This document shows positions 26,497-39,723 of a DNA stretch of 64,000 nt, piece after piece. The notes below the pieces were generated by a model that did no database searches, was not told the DNA's origin, and was given only the letters and a program-made list of their open reading frames with translations. Each line of letters opens with the position of its first letter. Positions within the stretch are counted from its first letter, which is position 1. Both the position numbers and the translations under genes were made by a program. Source of the stretch: Hydractinia symbiolongicarpus. Its lineage: Eukaryota > Cnidaria > Hydrozoa > Anthoathecata > Hydractiniidae. The stretch lies in contig NC_079888.1 of the NCBI RefSeq assembly GCF_029227915.1, positions 20,564,001 through 20,628,000 of the forward strand, written 5' to 3'.

Positions 26497-28367
26497 CATT
26501 CTTCTTAATTTGACGTGATTGCCGGAACTCAGCGACTACACTGGGCTCTGTGGTAGCGCTTCAATTAAGAATTAAGATAAAAAAGTCATTTTTTATTGCG
26601 GGACCAATCCTAGCCATTATCTCGCGCTGAAGAAATAGCGACAGTTTCAAAAACTACATTTTATTGACTTTCTAACGGTGTCAGTCCGTTTGTGTTACAA
26701 CAGTTGGGTCACATATTCGTACCAACATGTATTTAGCGATATTTTTCTGATATTACTAGGTTGCATCGCTTTTAGCAATGAAACGATTGACTGTGGGACT
26801 TAATTGTGCTAACTTTGGACTGTGACCTGATAAATGTGATAAATGAGACAATTGGACACCAAGAAATAACATTCTTTTTAATTTGACGTGATTGCCGGAA
26901 CTCAGCGATTACACTGGGCTCTGTGGTAGCGCTTCAATTAAGAATTAAAATAAAAAAGTCATTTTTTTATTGCGGGACCAATCCTAGCCATTATCTCGCG
27001 CTGAAGAAATAGCGGCAGTTTCAAAAACTACATTTCATTGACTTTCTAACGGTGTCAGTCCGTTTGAGTTACAATGGTTGGGTCACATATTCGTACCAAC
27101 ATGTATTTAGCGATATTTTTCTGATATTACTAGGTTGCATCGCTTTTAACAATGAAACGATTGACTGTGCGACTTAATTGAGCTAACTTTGGACTGTGAC
27201 CTGATAAATGTGATAAATGAGACAATTGGACTCCAAGAAATAACATTCTTGTTAACTTGACGTGATTGCCGGAACTCAGCGATTACACTGGGCACTGTGG
27301 TAGCGCTTCATTTAAAAATTAAGATACAAAATGTCATTTTTTTATTGTGGGACCTATCCTAGCCGTTATCGCGCGCTAAAGAAATAGCGACAGTTTCAAG
27401 AACTACATTTCATTGACTTTCTAACGGTGTCAGTCCGATTGACTTACAACGGTTGGGTCACATATTCGTACCAACATGTATTTAGCGATATTTTTCTGAT
27501 ATTACTAGGTTGCATCGCTTTTAACTATGAAACGATTGACTGTGGGACTTAATTGAGCCAACTTTGGACTGTCACCTGATAAATGTGATAAGGGAGACAA
27601 TTGGACTCCAAGAAAAAAACATTCTTCTTAATTTTACATGATTGCCGAAACTCAGCGATTACACTGGGCTCTGTGGTAGCGCTTCAATTAAGAATTAAGA
27701 TAAAAAAGTCATTTTTTTATTGCGGGATCAATCCTAGCCATTATCTCGCGCTGAAGAAATAGCGGCAGTTTCAAAAACTACATTTCATTGACTTTCTAAC
27801 GGTGTCAGTCCGTTTGAGTTACAACGGTTGGGTCACATATTCGTACCAACATGTATTTAGCGATATTTTTCTGATAATACTAGGTTGCATCGCTTTTAAC
27901 AATGAAACGATTGACTGTGGGACTTAATTGAGCTAACTTTGGACTGTCACCTGATAAATGTGATAAAGGAGACAATTGTACTTCAAGAAAAAACATTCCT
28001 CTTAATTTCACATGATTGCCGAAACTCAGCGATTACACTGGGCTCTGTGGTAGGGCTTCATTTAGAAATTATGATAAAAAAAGTCATTTTTTTATTGTGG
28101 GACCAATCCTAGCCATTATCGCGCGCTGAGGAAATAGCGACAGTTTGAAAATCTACATTTCATTGACTTTCTAACGGCGTCAGTCCGTTTGAGTTACAAC
28201 GGTTGGGTCACATATTCAAACCAACATGTATTTAGCGATATTTTTTTGATATTACTAGGTTGCATCGCTTTTAACAATGAAACGTTGACTGTGGGACTTA
28301 ATTGAACTAACTTTGGACTGTGACCTGATAAATGTGATAAATGAGACAATTGGACTCCAAGAAATAA
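26497..28367 (+). repeat. Five mixed monomers, mainly type F
   Basis: Units start at 26497, 26870, 27244, 27620 and 27994. The first two are type F, the third is type E, the fourth is a D head joined to an F body (CATGATTGCCGAAAC followed by TTCAATTAAGAATTAAG and AGCGGCAG), and the fifth is type D with a private AGTTTGAAAATCTAC. The hybrid shows exchange within a monomer. Nothing else is visible. Confidence 0.83.
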
Positions 28368-29810
28368 CATTCTTCTTAATTTGACGTGATTGCCGGAACT
28401 CAGCGATTACACTGGGCTCTGTGGTAGCGCTTCATTTAAGAATTAAGATAAAAAGTCATTTTTTATTGTGGGACCAATCCTAGCCAATATCTTGCGCTGA
28501 AGAAATAGCGACAGTTTCAAAAACTACATTTCATTGACTTTCTAACGGTGTCAGTCCGTTGGAGTTACAACGGTTGGGTCACATATTCGTACCAACATGT
28601 ACTTAGCGATATTTTTTTTGATATTACTAGGTTGCATCGCTTTTAACAATGAAACGTTGACTGTGGGACTTAATTGAACTAACTTTGGACTGTGACCTGA
28701 TAAATGTGATAAATGAGACAATTGGACTCCAAGAAATAACATTCTTGTTAGATTGACGTGATTGCCGGAACTCAGCGATTACACTGGGCACTGTGGTAGC
28801 GCTTCATTTAACAATTAAGCTAAAAAAAGTCATTTTTTTACTGTGGGACCTATCCTAGCCGTTAGCGCGCGTTGAAGAAAAAGCGACAGTTTCAAAAACT
28901 ACATTTCATTGACTTTCTAACGGTGTCAGCCCGACGGTTACAACGGTTGGGTCACATATTCGTACCAACATGTATTTAGCGATATTTTTCTGATATTACT
29001 AGGTTGCATCGCTTTTAACTATGAAACGTTGACTGCAGGACTTAATTGAACTAACTTTGAACTGTGACCTGATAAATGTGATAAATGAGACAATAGGACA
29101 CCAAGAAATAACATTCTTCTTAATTTGACATGATTGCCGAAACTCAGCGATTACACTGGGCTCTGTGGTAGCGCTTCATTTAAGAATTAAGTTAAAAAAA
29201 GTCTTTTTTTTATTGTGGGACCAATCCTAGACGTTATCGCGCGCTGAGGAAATAGCGACAGTTTCAAAAGTAAATTTCATTGTCTTTCTAACGGTGTCAG
29301 TCCGTTTGAGTTTCAACGGTTGTGTCACATATTCGTACCAACATGTATTTAGCGATATTTTTTTGATATTACTAGGTTGCATCGCTTTTAACAATGAAAC
29401 GATTGACTGTGGGACTTTATTGAACTAACTTTGGACTGTGACCTGATAAATGTTAAAAATGAGCCAATTGGACTCCAAGAAATAACATTCTTCTTAATTT
29501 GACGTGATTGCCGGAACTCAGCGATTACACTGGCCGCTGCGGTAGCGCTTCATTTAAAAGTTTAGATAAATAAGTCATTTTTTACTGTTGGACCAATCCT
29601 ATCCGTTATCGCGCGCTGAAGAAATAGCGACAGTTTCAAAAACTACATTTCATTGACTTTCTAACGGTGTCAGTCCATTTCTCTTACAACGGTTTGGTCA
29701 CAAATATGTACTAACATGTATTTAGCGATATTTTTCTGATATTACTAGGTTGCATCGCTTTTAACTATGAAACGATTGACTGTGGGACTTAAATGAACTA
29801 ACTTTGGACT
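28368..29810 (+). repeat. Another partial copy of the 10-mer tail plus a variant unit
   Basis: Units at 28368, 28740 and 29112 follow monomers 7, 8 and 9 of the 10-mer HOR (CCAATATCT, GTCCGTTGGAG; TTTAACAATTAAGC; CTAGACGTTATC). The unit at 29486 carries CACTGGCCGCTGCGG and GATAAATAAG, the same rare type as 13034. A local scramble near 28928 reads CAGCCCGACGGTTAC in place of CAGTCCGTTTGAGTTAC. Confidence 0.8.
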
Positions 29811-29858
29811 GTCTCCTGATAAATGTGATAAAGGAGACAATTGGACTCCAAGAAATCA

Positions 29859-30171
29859 CATTCTTGTTAACTTGACATTATTAATTTGATTTTTTTATTG
29901 TGGGACCAATCCTAGCCGTTATTGCGCGCTAAAGAAATAGCGACAGTTTCAAGAACTACATTTCATTGACTTTCAAACGGTGTCAGTCCGTTTGAGTTAC
30001 AACGGTTGGGTCACATATTCGTACCAACATGTATTTAGCGATATTTTTCTGATATTACTAGGTTGCATCGCTTTTAACTATGAAACGATTGACTGTGGGA
30101 CTTAATTGAGCTAACTTTGAACTGTCACCTGATAAATGTGATAAAAGAGACAATTGGACTCCAAGAAAAAA
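29859..30171 (+). repeat. Shortened monomer (313 bp) marking the block start, copy A
   Basis: TTAACTTGACATTATTAATT passes directly into TGATTTTTTTATTGTGGG, so the middle of the first half of the monomer (CAGCGATTACACTGGG through AAAAAGTC) is missing, a net loss of about 61 bp. The same shortened unit is at 39904-40216, which makes it a good marker of the duplication. Confidence 0.88.
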
Positions 30172-33100
30172 CATTCTTCTTAATTTCACATGATTGCCGA
30201 AACTCAGCGATTACACTGGGCTCTGTGGTAGCGCTTCATTTAAGAATTATGATAAAAAAAGTCATTTTTTTATTGTGGGACCAATCCTAGCCATTATCGC
30301 GCGCTGAGGAAATAGCGACAGTTTCAAGAACTACATTTCATTGACTTTCAAACGGTGTCACTCCGTTTGAGTTACAACGGTTTAGTCACATATTCGCACC
30401 AACATGTATTTAGCGATATTTTTCTGATATTACTAGGTTGCATCGCTTTTAACTATGAAACGATTGACTGTGGGACTTAATTGAGCTAACTTTGGACTGT
30501 CACCTGATAAATGTGATAAAAGAGACAATTGGACTCCAAGAAAAAACATTCTTCTTAATTTCACATGATTGCCGAAACTCAGCGATTACACTGGGCTCTG
30601 TGGTAGCGCTTCATTTAAGAATTATGATAAAAAAAGTCATTTTTTTATTGTGGGACCAATCCTAGCCATTATCGCGCGCTGAGGAAATAGCGACAGTTTC
30701 AAAAAATACATTTCATTGACTTTCTAACGGTGTCAGTCCGTTTGAGTTTCAACGGTTGTGTCACATATTCGTACCAACATGTATTTAGCGATATTTTTTT
30801 GATATTACTAGGTTGCATCGCTTTTAACAATAAAACGTTGACTGTGGGACTTAATTGAACTAACTTTGGACTGTGACCTGATAAATGTGATAAATGAGAC
30901 AATTGGACTCCAAGAAATAACATTCTTCTTAATTTGACGTGATTGCCGGAACTCAGCGACTACACTGGGCTCTGTGGTAGCGCTTCCATTACGAATTAAG
31001 ATAAAAAAGTCATTTTTTTATTGCGGGACCAATCCTAGCCATTATCTTGCGCTGAAGAAATAGCGCCAATTTCAAAAACTACATTTCATTGACTTTCTAA
31101 CGGTGTCAGTCCGTTTGAGTTACAACGTTTGGGTCACATATTCGTACCAACATGTATTTAGCGATAATTTTCTGATATTACTAGGTTGCATCGCTTTTAA
31201 CTATGAAACAATTGACTGTGGGACTTAATTGAGCTTACTTTGGACTGTCACCTGATAAATGTGATAAAGGAGACAATTGGACTCCAAGAAAAAACATTCT
31301 TCTTAATTTGACATGATTGCCGAAACTCAGCGATTACACTGGGCACTGTGGTAGCGCTTCATTTAAAAAATAAGATTCAAAAAGTCATTTTTTTATTGTG
31401 GGACCAATCCTAGCCGTTATCGCGCGCTAAAGAAATAGCGCCAGTTTCAAGAACTACATTTCATTGACTTTCTAACGGTGTCAGTCCGTTTGAGTTACAA
31501 CGGTTGGGTCACATATTCGTACCAACATGTATTTAGCGATATTTTTCTGATATTACTAGGTTGCATCGCTTTTAACTATGAAACGATTGACTGTGGGACT
31601 TAATTGAGGAAACTTTAGACTGTCACCTGATAAAAGTGATGAAGGAGACAATTGGACTCCAAGAAAAAACATTCATCTTAATTTGACATGATTGCCGAAA
31701 CTCAGCGATTACACTGAGCGCTGTGGTTGCGCTTCATTTAGAAATTATGATAAAAAAAGTCATTTTTTTATTGTGGGACCAATCCTAGCCATTATCTCGC
31801 GCTGAAGAAATAGCAGCAGTTTCAAAAACTACATTTCATTGACTTTCTAACGGTGTCAGTCCGTTTGAGTTACAACGGTTGGGTCACATATTCGTACCAA
31901 CATGTATTTAGCGATATTTTTCTGATATTACTAGGTTGCATCGCTTTTAACAATAAAACGATTGGCTGTGGGACTTAATTGAGCTAACTTTGGACTGTCA
32001 CCTGATAAATGTGATAAATGAGACAATTGGACTCCAAGAAATTACATTCTTGTTAATTTGACGTTATTGCCTGAACTCAGCGGTTATACTGGGCACTGTG
32101 GTAGCGCTTCATTTAAGAATTATGATAAAAAAAGTCATTTTTTTATTGCGGGACCAATCCTAGCCATTATCGCGCGCTGAGGAAATAGCGACAGTTTCAA
32201 AAACTACATTTCATTGACTTTCTAACGGTGTCAGTCCGTTTGAGTTACAACGGTTGGGTCACATATTCGTACCAACATGTATTTAGCGATATTTTTCTGA
32301 TATTACTAGGTTGCATCGCTTTTAACTATGAAACGATTGACTGTGGGACTTAATTGAGGAAACTTTGGACTGTCACCTCATAAAAGTGATAAAGGAGACA
32401 ATTGGACTCCAAGAAAAAACATTCTTCTTAATTTGACATGATTGCCGAAACTCAGCGATTACACTGGTCTCTGTGGTAACGCTTCATTTAAGAATTATGA
32501 TAAAAAAAGTCATTTTTTTATTGTGGGACCAATCCTAGCCATTATCGCGCGCTGAGGAAATAGCGACAGTTTCAAAAACTACATTTCATTGACTTTCTAA
32601 CGGTGTCAGTCAATTTGAGTTTCAACGGTTGTGTCACATATTCGTACCAACATGTATTTAGCGATATTTTTTTGATATTACTAGGTTGCATCGCTTTTAA
32701 CAATGAAACGTTGACTGTGGGACTTAATTGAACTAACTTTGGACTGTGACCTGCTAAATGTGATAAATAAGACAATTGGACTCCAAGAAAAAAAATTCTT
32801 CTTAATTTCACATGATTGCCGAAACTCAGCGATTACACTGGGTTCTGTTGTAGCGCTTCATTTAAGAATTATGATAAAAAAAGTCAATTTTTTATTGTGG
32901 GACCAATCCTAGCCATTATCGCGCGGTGAGGAAATAGCGACAGTTTCAAAAACTACATTTCATTGACTTTCTAACGGTGCCAGTCCGTTTGAGTTTCAAC
33001 GGTTGTGTCAGATATTCGTACCAACATGTATTTAGCGATATTTTTCTGATATTACTAGGTTGCATCGCTTTTAACAATGAAACGTTGACTGTGGAACTTA

Positions 33101-34930
33101 ATTGACCTAACTTTAGACAGTGACCTGATAAATGTGATAAATGAGACAATTGGACTCCAAAAAATAACATTCTTGTTAACTTGACGTGATTGCCGGAACT
33201 CAGCGATTACACTGGGCACTGTGGTAGCGCTTCATTTAAAAATTAAGCTAAAAAAAGTCATTTTTTTTCTGTGGGACCTATCCTAGCCGTTAGCGCGCGT
33301 TGAAGAAAAAGCGACAGGTTCAAAAACTACATTTCATTGACTTTCTAACGTTGTCATTCCGTTGGAGTTACAACGGTTGGGTCACATATTCGTACCAACA
33401 TGTATTTAGCGTTATTTTTCTGATATTACTAGGTTGCATCGCTTTTAACTATGAAACGATTGACCGTGGGACTTAATTGAACTAACTTTGGACTGTGACC
33501 TAATAAATGTGATAAATGAGACAATTGGACTCCAAGAAATAACATTCTTCTTAATTTGACGTGATTGCCGGAACTCAGCGACTACACTGGGCTCTGTGGC
33601 AGCGCTTCAATTAAGAATTAAGATAAAAAAGTCATTTTTTTATTGCGGGACCAATCCTAGCCATTATCTCGCGGTGAAGAAATAGCGGCAGTTTCAAAAA
33701 CTACATTTCATTGACTTTCTAACGGTGTCAGTCCGTTTGTGTTACAACGGTTGGGTCACATATTCGTACCAACAGGTCTTTAGCGATATTTTTCTGATAT
33801 TACTAGGTTGCATCGCTTTTAACAATTAAACGATTGACTGTGGGACTTAATTGAGCTAACTTTGGACTGTCACCTGATAAATGTGATAAAAGAGACAATT
33901 GCACTCCAAGAAAAAACATTCTTCTTAATTTGACATGATTGCCGAACCTCAGCGATTACACTGGGCTCTGTGGTAGCGCTTTATTTAAGAATTATTATAA
34001 AAAAAGTCATTTTTTCATTGTGGGACCAATCCTAGGCATTATCCTGCGCTGAGGAGAAAGTGACAGTTTCAAAAACTACATTTCATTGACTTTCTAACGG
34101 TGTCAGTCCGTTTGAGTTTCAACGGTTGTGTCACATATTCGTACCAACATGTATTTAGCGATATTTTTTTGATGTTACTAGGTTGCATCTCTTTTAACAA
34201 TGAAACGTTGACTGTGGGACTTAATTGAACTAACTTTGGACTGTCACCTGATAAATGTGATAAATGAGACAATTGGACTCCAAGAAATAACATTCTTGTT
34301 AATTTGACGTTATTGCCGGAACTCAGCGATTACACTGGGCACTGTGATAGCGCTTCATTTAAAAATAAAGATACAAAAAGTCATTTTTTTATTGTGGGAC
34401 CAATCCTAGCCGTTATCGCGCGCTAAAGAAATAGCGACAGTTTGAAGAACTACATTTCATTGACTTTCAAACGGTGTCAGTCCGTTTGAGTTACAACGTT
34501 TGGGTCACATATTCGTACCAACATGTATTTAGCGATATTTTTCTGATTTTACTAGGTTGCATCGCTTTTAACTATGAAACGATTGACTGTGGGACTTAAT
34601 TGAGCTAACTTTGAACAGTCACCTGATAAATGTGATAAAAGAGACAATTGGACTCCAAGAAAACACATTCTTCTTAATTTCACATGATTGCCGAAACTCA
34701 GCGATTACACTGGGCTCTGTGGTAGCGCTTCATTTAAGAATTATGATAAAAAAAGCCATTTCTTTATTGTGGGACCAATCCTAGCCATTATCGCGCGCTG
34801 AGGAAAGAGCGACAGTTTCAAAAATAACATTTCATTGACTTTCTAATGGTGTCATTCCGTTGGAGTTACAACGGTTGGGTCACATATTCGTACCAACATG
34901 TATTTAGCGATATTTTTCTGATATTACTAG

Positions 34931-36429
34931 GTTGCATCTCTTTTAACAATGAAACGTTGACTGTGGGACTTAATTGAACTAACTTTGGACTGTCACCTGA
35001 TAAATGTGATAAATGAGACAATTGGACTCCAAGAAATAACATTCTTGTTAATTTGACGTTATTGCCGGAACTCAGCGATTACACTGGGCACTGTGATAGC
35101 GCTTCATTTAAAAATAAAGATACAAAAAGTCATTTTTTTTATTGTGGGACCAATCCTAGCCGTTATTGCGCGCTAAAGAAATAGCGACAGTTTCAAGAAC
35201 TACATTTCATTGACTTTCAAACGGTGTCAGTCCGTTTGAGTTACAACGTTTGGGTCACATATTCGTACCAACATGTATTTAGCGTTATTTTTCTGATTTT
35301 ACTAGGTTGCATCGCTTTTAACTATGAAACGATTGACTGTGGGACTTAATTGAGCTAACTTTGGACTGTCACCTGATAAATGTGATAAAAGAGACAATTG
35401 GACTCCAAGAAAACACATTCTTCTTAATTTCACATGATTGCCGAAACTCAGCGATTACACTGGGCTCTGTGGTAGCGCTTCATTTAAGAATTATGATAAA
35501 AAAAGCCATTTCTTTATTGTGGGACCAATCCTAGCCATTATCGCGCGCTGAGGAAATAGCGACAGTTTCAAAAATAACATTTCATTGACTTTCTAATGGT
35601 GTCAGTCCGTTTGTGTTACAACGGTTGGGTCACATATTCGTACCAACAGGTCTTTAGCGATATTTTTCTGATATTACTAGGTTGCATCGCTTTTAACAAT
35701 GAAACGATTGACTGTGGGACTTAATTGAGCTAACTTTGGACTGTCACCTGATAAATGTGATAAATGAGACAATTGGACTCCAAGAAATAACATTCTTGTT
35801 AATTTGACGTTATTGCCGGAACTCAGCGATTACACTGGGCACTGTGGTAGCGCTTCATTTAAAAATAAAGATACAAAAAGTCATTTTTTTATTGTGGTAC
35901 CAATCCTAGCCGTTATCGCGCGCTAAAGAAATAGCGACAGTTTCAAGAACTACATTTCATTGACTTTCAAACTGTGTCAGTCCGTTTGAGTTACAACGTT
36001 TGGGTCACATATTCGTACCAACATGTATTTAGCGATATTTTTCTGATTTTACTAGGTTGCATCGCTTTTAACTATGAAACGATTGACTGTGGGACTTAAT
36101 TGAGCTAACTTTGGACTGTCACCTGATAAATGTGATAAAAGAGACAATTGGAGTCCAAGAAAACACATTCTTCTTAATTTCACATGATTGCCGAAACTCA
36201 GCGATTACACTGGGCTCTGTGGTAGCGCTTCATTTAAGAATTATGATAAAAAAGCCATTTCTTTATTGTGGGACCAATCCTAGCCATTATCGCGCGCTGA
36301 GGAAATAGCGACAGTTTCAAAAATAACATTTCATTGACTTTCTAATGGTGTCAGTCCGTTTGTGTTACAACGGTTGGGTCACATATTCGTACCAACATGT
36401 ATTTAGCGATATTTTTTTGATGTTACTAG
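34931..36429 (+). repeat. 4-monomer tandem repeat, copy 1 (1499 bp)
   Basis: GTTGCATCTCTTTTAACAATG starts here and recurs at 36430. The unit also contains TTGTGGTACCAATCC (35893, repeated at 37392), ACAGGTCTTTAGCG and AAAAGCCATTTCTTTATTG. Its monomers are E and D types in the order E, D, E, D. Confidence 0.85.
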
Positions 36430-37858
36430 GTTGCATCTCTTTTAACAATGAAACGTTGACTGTGGGACTTAATTGAACTAACTTTGGACTGTCACCTGAT
36501 AAATGTGATAAATGAGACAATTGGACTCCAAGAAATAACATTCTTGTTAATTTGACGTTATTGCCGGAACTCAGCGATTACACTGGGCACTGTGATAGCG
36601 CTTCATTTAAAAATAAAGATACAAAAAGTCATTTTTTTTATTGTGGGACCAATCCTAGCCGTTATTGCGCGCTAAAGAAATAGCGACAGTTTCAAGAACT
36701 ACATTTCATTGACTTTCAAACGGTGTCAGTCCGTTTGAGTTACAACGTTTGGGTCACATATTCGTACCAACATGTATTTAGCGTTATTTTTCTGATTTTA
36801 CTAGGTTGCATCGCTTTTAACTATGAAACGATTGACTGTGGGACTTAATTGAGCTAACTTTGGACTGTCACCTGATAAATGTGATAAAAGAGACAATTGG
36901 ACTCCAAGAAAACACATTCTTCTTAATTTCACATGATTGCCGAAACTCAGCGATTACACTGGGCTCTGTGGTAGTGCTTCATTTAAGAATTATGATAAAA
37001 AAAGCCATTTCTTTATTGTGGGACCAATCCTAGCCATTATCGCGCGCTGAGGAAATAGCGACAGTTTCAAAAATAACATTTCATTGACTTTCTAATGGTG
37101 TCAGTCCGTTTGTGTTACAACGGTTGGGTCACATATTCGTACCAACAGGTCTTTAGCGATATTTTTCTGATATTACTAGGTTGCATCGCTTTTAACAATG
37201 AAACGATTGACTGTGGGACTTAATTGAGCTAACTTTGGACTGTCACCTGATAAATGTGATAAATGAGACAATTGGACTCCAAGAAATAACATTCTTGTTA
37301 ATTTGACGTTATTGCCGGAACTCAGCGATTACACTGGGCACTGTGGTAGCGCTTCATTTAAAAATAAAGATACAAAAAGTCATTTTTTTATTGTGGTACC
37401 AATCCTAGCCGTTATCGCGCGCTAAAGAAATAGCGACAGTTTCAAGAACTACATTTCATTGACTTTCAAACTGTGTCAGTCCGTTTGAGTTACAACGTTT
37501 GGGTCACATATTCGTACCAACATGTATTTAGCGATATTTTTCTGATTTTACTAGGTTGCATCGCTTTTAACTATGAAACGATTGACTGTGGGACTTAATT
37601 GAGCTAACTTTGGACTGTCACCTGATAAATGTGATAAAAGAGACAATTGGAGTCCAAGAAAACACATTCTTCTTAATTTCACATGATTGCCGAAACTCAG
37701 CGATTACACTGGGCTCTGTGGTAGCGCTTCATTTAAGAATTATGATAAAAAAGCCATTTCTTTATTGTGGGACCAATCCTAGCCATTATCGCGCGCTGAG
37801 GAAATAGCGACAGTTTCAAAAATAACATTTCATTGACTTTCTAATGGTGTCAGTCCGT
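36430..37858 (+). repeat. 4-monomer tandem repeat, copy 2
   Basis: Repeats 34931-36429 at an offset of 1499 bp up to about 37858, where GTTTGTGTTACAACGG is replaced by GTTTGAGTTTCAACGG. The 65-codon plus-strand frames at 36111 and 37610 are the same piece of satellite in the two copies. Confidence 0.84.
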
Positions 37859-38979
37859 TTGAGTTTCAACGGTTGTGTCACATATTCGTACCAACATGTA
37901 TTTAGCGATATTTTTTTGATATTACTAGGTTGTATCGCTTTTAACAATAAAACGTTGACTGTGGGACTTAATTAAACTAACTTTGGACTGTGACCTAATA
38001 AATGTTATAAATTAGACAATTGGACTCCAAGAAATGACATTCTTCTTAATTTGGCGTGATTGCCGGAACTCAGCGACTACACTGGGCTCTGTGGCAGCGC
38101 TTCAATTAAGAATTAAGATAAAAAAGTCATTTTTTTATTGCGGGACCAATCCTAGCCATTATCTCGCGCTGAAGAAATAGCGGCAGTTTCAAAAACTACA
38201 TTTCATTGACTTTCTAACGGTGTCAGTCCGTTTGTGTTACAACGGTTGGGTCACATATTCGTACCAACAGGTCTTTAGCGATATTTTTCTGATATTACTA
38301 GGTTGTATCGCTTTTAACAATAAAACGTTGACTGTGGGACTTAATTAAACTAACTTTGGACTGTGACCTAATAAATGTTATAAATTAGACAATTGGACTC
38401 CAAGAAATGACATTCTTCTTAATTTGGCGTGATTGCCGGAACTCAGCGACTACACTGGGCTCTGTGGCAGCGCTTCAATTAAGAATTAAGATAAAAAAGT
38501 CATTTTTTTATTGCGGGACCAATCCTAGCCATTATCTCGCGCTGAAGAAATAGCGGCAGTTTCAAAAACTACATTTCATTGACTTTCTAACGGTGTCAGT
38601 CCGTTTGTGTTACAACGGTTGGGTCACATATTCGTACCAACAGGTCTTTAGCGATATTTTTCTGATATTACTAGGTGGCATCGCTTTTAACAATGAAACG
38701 ATTGACTGTGGGACTTAATTGAGCTAAATTTGGACTGTCACCTGATAAATGTGATAAATGAGACAATTGGACTCCAAGAAATAACATTCTTGTTAATTTG
38801 ACGTGATTGCCGGAACTCAGCGATTACACTGGGCACTGTGGTAGCGCTTCATTTAAAAATTAAGATACAAAAAGTCATTTTTTTATTGTGGGACCAACCC
38901 TAGCCGTTATCGCGCGCTAAAGAAATAGTGACAGTTTCAAGAACTACATTTCATTGACTTTCTAACGGTGTCAGTCCGT
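37859..38979 (+). repeat. Type F units with a one-monomer duplication
   Basis: GGTTGTATCGCTTTTAACAA occurs at 37928 and at 38301, with near-identical sequence between (ATGACATTC, TTTGGCGTGATTGCC, GCAGCGCTTCAATTAAG). Copy B has this unit only once (near 46415). The spacing difference between the two blocks changes here from 8486 to 8113 bp, exactly one monomer. The stretch ends at the transposon's target site. Confidence 0.85.
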
Positions 38980-38983
38980 TTAA

Positions 38984-39000
38984 CCCTATTCGGTCCGGGG
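38984..39000 (+). repeat. MITE left terminal inverted repeat, copy A
   Basis: CCCTATTCGGTCCGGGG pairs perfectly with 39707-39723. It is followed by a 22-bp stretch starting TTTTTCGAACAT that has no counterpart at the right end, before the shared G/C-rich palindrome. Confidence 0.9.
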
Positions 39001-39023
39001 TTTTTCGAACATACTATGACCGG

Positions 39024-39044
39024 GGGGGGCGGATTCCGCCCCCC
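39024..39044. repeat. Left subterminal G/C palindrome of the MITE, copy A
   Basis: Two 10-bp arms (GGGGGGCGGA and TCCGCCCCCC) flank a single central T and could form a very stable hairpin. The same palindrome, with 11-bp arms, lies near the right end, so it is part of an extended but interrupted inverted repeat. Confidence 0.88.
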
Positions 39045-39685
39045 TTCAATAACTTTTCATAGGGTTGTTCAAATTGAATCAAAATTGGCACAATTATAGT
39101 ACGTCATAAAAGGAACAAAATGGCGCCAAAAAAAATTTGCTTGCGTCAGCACATTTTCTGTGACGTCATCAAAAGCTTGAAAATTGTTAAAAATGCCACT
39201 ATCTGCTTAAAATATAATTACTTTTGTTCTAGAGCGAATTTTTACATTCTGTTTGAAGTTTCTGAAAGCTAAATAAAAGTTATTTAACATATCTTCCGGT
39301 TTTTACATGGATCGGATGAAAAATTGCCAAAAATTGGCCGAAAATCCGTTTTTTTACGATTTTCGGGTAAAATCCGACAAAATCGGGAAATCGGATTAGT
39401 CACGTGTTCAAATTATTCAAAATGATTGTTCTTGATGAAACAAAGTTGTGTTGCAAGTTTCAAGTTCTAAGGATAATCCTAACAGGAGTTATTATATTTT
39501 CCCCATTATAAGGATTTCATAGAGATTTTTAGGGGTAGTTTCGAGTAATGGCCAATATCAAAGCCTCTGAAAGGTATGGGACCTAAAAAATTAGCATGCA
39601 GGTGTCTAATAGAAAAATGTTGAAACTCAGTAAGTATCATAGCCATATAACATAGCAATCAGGAGTTATTAAAAAAAAACCGTCA

Positions 39686-39708
39686 GGGGGGGCGGAATCC
39701 GCCCCCCC
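39686..39708. repeat. Right subterminal G/C palindrome of the MITE, copy A
   Basis: Arms of 11 bp (GGGGGGGCGGA and its inverse) surround a single A. It overlaps the first two bases of the right terminal repeat, whereas the left palindrome is set 23 bp further in from its terminal repeat. Confidence 0.88.
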
Positions 39709-39723
39709 CCGGACCGAATAGGG
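39707..39723 (-). repeat. MITE right terminal inverted repeat, copy A
   Basis: CCCCGGACCGAATAGGG is the exact inverse of 38984-39000 and abuts the TTAA at 39724-39727. Confidence 0.9.

Larger units (their letters stand above)
38984..39723. mobile_element. piggyBac-type non-autonomous transposon (MITE), copy A
   Basis: A 740-bp element interrupts a satellite monomer. It begins CCCTATTCGGTCCGGGG and ends with the exact inverse, a perfect 17-bp terminal inverted repeat. TTAA stands on both sides (38980-38983 and 39724-39727). TTAA duplication and ends starting with CCC are known hallmarks of the piggyBac superfamily. Removing the element and one TTAA leaves CAGTCCGTTTAAGTTACAAC, an uninterrupted form present elsewhere in the array. 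There is no transposase frame, so it would depend on an enzyme supplied elsewhere. The inside is AT-rich apart from G/C-rich ends and contains the palindromes TGGCGCCA (39121), TGACGTCA (39161) and CACGTG (39401). Orientation is arbitrary. Confidence 0.87.

Noticed and set aside
38980-38990. Telomere-like TTAACCCTA at the transposon ends
   Set aside because: It occurs once per end, as TTAA plus the terminal inverted repeat CCCTATTCGG, and is not tandemly repeated.
39161-39168. TGACGTCA and CACGTG in the transposon as promoter elements
   Set aside because: Short palindromes like these occur by chance, and there is no transcript or gene next to them.
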